A DNA stretch of 64,000 nt from Allomuricauda ruestringensis DSM 13258 (GTDB lineage Bacteria > Bacteroidota > Bacteroidia > Flavobacteriales > Flavobacteriaceae). The notes under the pieces were generated by a model that saw only the letters and a list, made by a program, of their open reading frames with translations, did no database searches and was not told where the DNA came from. The stretch is from assembly GCF_000224085.1 (NCBI RefSeq), contig NC_015945.1, positions 2,720,501 through 2,784,500 on the forward strand, in the 5' to 3' direction. This document shows, piece by piece, positions 62,723 to 64,000 of the stretch. A program made the translations under genes and the position numbers. The first letter of the stretch is position 1, and the number at the start of each line of letters is the position of its first letter.

Positions 62723-63721
62723 ATGTACAAACGGATGAAAGCTGTTACCCTAAATAAGTACGGGAAACCAGATGCACTTCAGTTGGTAGATATTGAAATG
62801 CCCATACCCAAGGAGGATGAGGTCTTAATAAAAATTGATGCCATACCCGTTACTACGGAAGATCCGTTGCAAAGAATGGGGAGGCCATACTTTACAAGAT
62901 TGTTTTTTGGGTTTACCAAACCTAAAAACCCCATATTGGGCGCTGAATTTTCCGGTGAAATAGTGTCAACTGGAAAGCATGTTAGCCAATTTGAGACAGG
63001 TGACAAGGTTTTTGGGCATTCCGGAAAAGGATTGGGATGTTATGCAGAATATGTCTGTGTTCAAGAAAAGGGGCTGTTGTTAAAAAGGCCGAAGAAGATT
63101 AAGGATGAGGAATTGGCGCCGGTTTGTACATTTATGGCCGCTTGGAACTTTATGGTGTCACTCGCTGAAGTAAAGCCCAACCAAAAGGTGCTTATCAATG
63201 GTGCTTCTGGAACCGTTGGTACCGCCGCTGTTCAAATAGCAAAATCATTCGGTGCACAGGTCACCGGGGTTTGCAGCACCTCTATGATGGAAGTGGTCCA
63301 ATCCTTGGGTGCCGATAAAGTTATCGACTATAGCTGCGATACCTTCACTGAAAATGGAGAGATTTATGATATCATTTTTGATGTTGCCAACAAGACTTCA
63401 TTTAAAAAATGTTTAAACTCTTTGAGTGAAACGGGTGTCTATTTGAACCCGGTGCTTTCCATAGGAATTATTATACAGATGTGGTGGACCAAAGTGTTCT
63501 GTAAAAGAAAGGTGCTGTTTTCTGCAACAGGTCTTTTACCCATTTCAAAAAGAAAAGCATACCTTACAAAACTGTCCAAATTGTTTTCGGATGGAAAATT
63601 GAGAACGATTATTGACAAAAGATATCCTCTCGAACATATGGTTGAAGCACACCGATATGTTGAAAGTGGGGTGAAAAAGGGGAATGTGATTGTTGATCTG
63701 AATTGGAAATCCAATTCATGA
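62723..63721 (+). CDS. Quinone-oxidoreductase-like MDR dehydrogenase
   Basis: A 332-residue medium-chain dehydrogenase/reductase. The N-terminal GroES-like part runs from MKAVTLNKYGKPDALQ to GAEFSGEIVSTGKHV; the NADPH-binding Rossmann motif is NGASGTVGTAAVQIAKSFGA. Zinc-binding Cys and His of alcohol dehydrogenases are not seen, so the quinone oxidoreductase (QOR) type is likely. An ATG at 62735 gives a shorter start and is as good. The substrate is unknown. Confidence 0.85.
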   Translation: MYKRMKAVTLNKYGKPDALQLVDIEMPIPKEDEVLIKIDAIPVTTEDPLQRMGRPYFTRLFFGFTKPKNPILGAEFSGEIVSTGKHVSQFETGDKVFGHSGKGLGCYAEYVCVQEKGLLLKRPKKIKDEELAPVCTFMAAWNFMVSLAEVKPNQKVLINGASGTVGTAAVQIAKSFGAQVTGVCSTSMMEVVQSLGADKVIDYSCDTFTENGEIYDIIFDVANKTSFKKCLNSLSETGVYLNPVLSIGIIIQMWWTKVFCKRKVLFSATGLLPISKRKAYLTKLSKLFSDGKLRTIIDKRYPLEHMVEAHRYVESGVKKGNVIVDLNWKSNS

Positions 63722-63794
63722 AGGCTGTTTTTCCAAAGTTCAATGGATTAATGGCCCAAATTAAGCATCAAGTTCAATTAAGCCTTGGTGCTAC

Positions 63795-64000
63795 CTAAAG
63801 ACGTTTTACAAAAGTCACCAGGTCTTCGGAGGCGTCCAATCCCAATTTTTTTTTCAATCGGTTCCTTACCACTCTTAGGCTTTCCTTTTTTACCATCATG
63901 ATTCGCGAAATATCCGATGAGGTCATCCCTATCCTCATAAAAGCCAAGTGCTTCATATCCTTTTGGGATAGTGTGGGGTAATGCGTGGATAAGTTGGTAT
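63795..64000 (-). CDS. LuxR-type regulator, C-terminal end (partial)
   Basis: The minus strand from 64000 to a TAG at 63795-63797 reads YPTLSQKDMKHLAFMRIGM, then TSSDISRIMMVKKESLRVVR and NRLKKKLGLDASEDLVTFVK. This is the LuxR/GerE-type helix-turn-helix found at the end of Flavobacteria regulators with TPR repeats. The start lies outside the window, so what precedes the domain is not known. It converges on the dehydrogenase gene. Confidence 0.7.
   Translation of the reverse strand, partial: TNLSTHYPTLSQKDMKHLAFMRIGMTSSDISRIMMVKKESLRVVRNRLKKKLGLDASEDLVTFVKRL

Noticed and set aside
1..64000. tRNA or rRNA genes and integration sites
   Set aside because: I saw no tRNA cloverleaf, rRNA segment or flanking direct repeat that could be supported by eye.

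Overview
The window is from a member of the Bacteroidota, most likely the Flavobacteriaceae. The evidence is a SusC/SusD pair, BtgA/BtgB-type mobilization genes, an RteC regulator, a CusA-TolC fusion, DUF6520 and DUF6249 proteins, many short lipoprotein signals and the general codon use. No tRNA, rRNA or CRISPR array was found, and no integrase or transposase gene lies inside the window.

Positions 1-39.7 kb look like a composite mobile or accessory island. (a) 1-7.7 kb is a metal efflux operon: CusA-TolC fusion, CusB, a Fur-family regulator and a Zn/Cd-type P-ATPase. (b) 7.8-10.1 kb is a mercury-type cluster on the minus strand: ArsR-type regulator, MerT-MerP fusion and GDCCVxC protein, then a lipoprotein and YnfA. 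It also holds the first 11 codons of a lost MerR and a small inverted-repeat insert; there is no merA. (c) 10.5-17.4 kb is a transfer and maintenance module: DUF932, SSB, RadC-like protein, small proteins, a candidate oriT, BtgA-like protein, BtgB-like relaxase and a TraG/VirD4 coupling protein. (d) 17.5-25.2 kb is an AT-rich defence operon with tight spacing: controller protein, Eco57I-like restriction-modification enzyme, separate DNA methyltransferase, SIR2 protein and HerA ATPase. A second XRE regulator and a 28-bp palindrome follow. (e) 26.5-33.3 kb is a SusC/SusD/metzincin-like protease operon, and 33.3-36.7 kb holds a DUF6520 peptide, a propeller-like protein, a MauE/DoxX membrane protein, a PAS-AraC regulator and a small STAS-like protein. 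(f) 37.0-39.7 kb is an RteC / excisionase-like / initiator-like / ATPase module, with two copies of a perfect palindrome between rteC and the excisionase-like gene.

Positions 39.9-64 kb are rich in exported hydrolases. There are six serine (beta-lactamase-like, S12) hydrolases, two amidohydrolase-family proteins (one apparently inactive), a C45 acyltransferase-like peptidase, a polysaccharide-deacetylase-like protein, an exported Nudix-like protein without a Nudix box, and a CPBP membrane protease. An ECF sigma factor, an AraC regulator and small membrane proteins sit among them. The enzymes nearly all act on amide, ester or peptide bonds outside the cytoplasm, so a shared substrate is possible but not shown. 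The window ends with a lipocalin-like lipoprotein, a quinone-oxidoreductase-like dehydrogenase and the C-terminal end of a LuxR-type regulator.

The best candidate for an unusual system is the five-gene defence operon, which joins an Eco57I-like restriction-modification system to a SIR2-HerA (Nezha-type) pair under one controller. The RteC palindromes and the DUF6520-propeller-MauE cassette come next.
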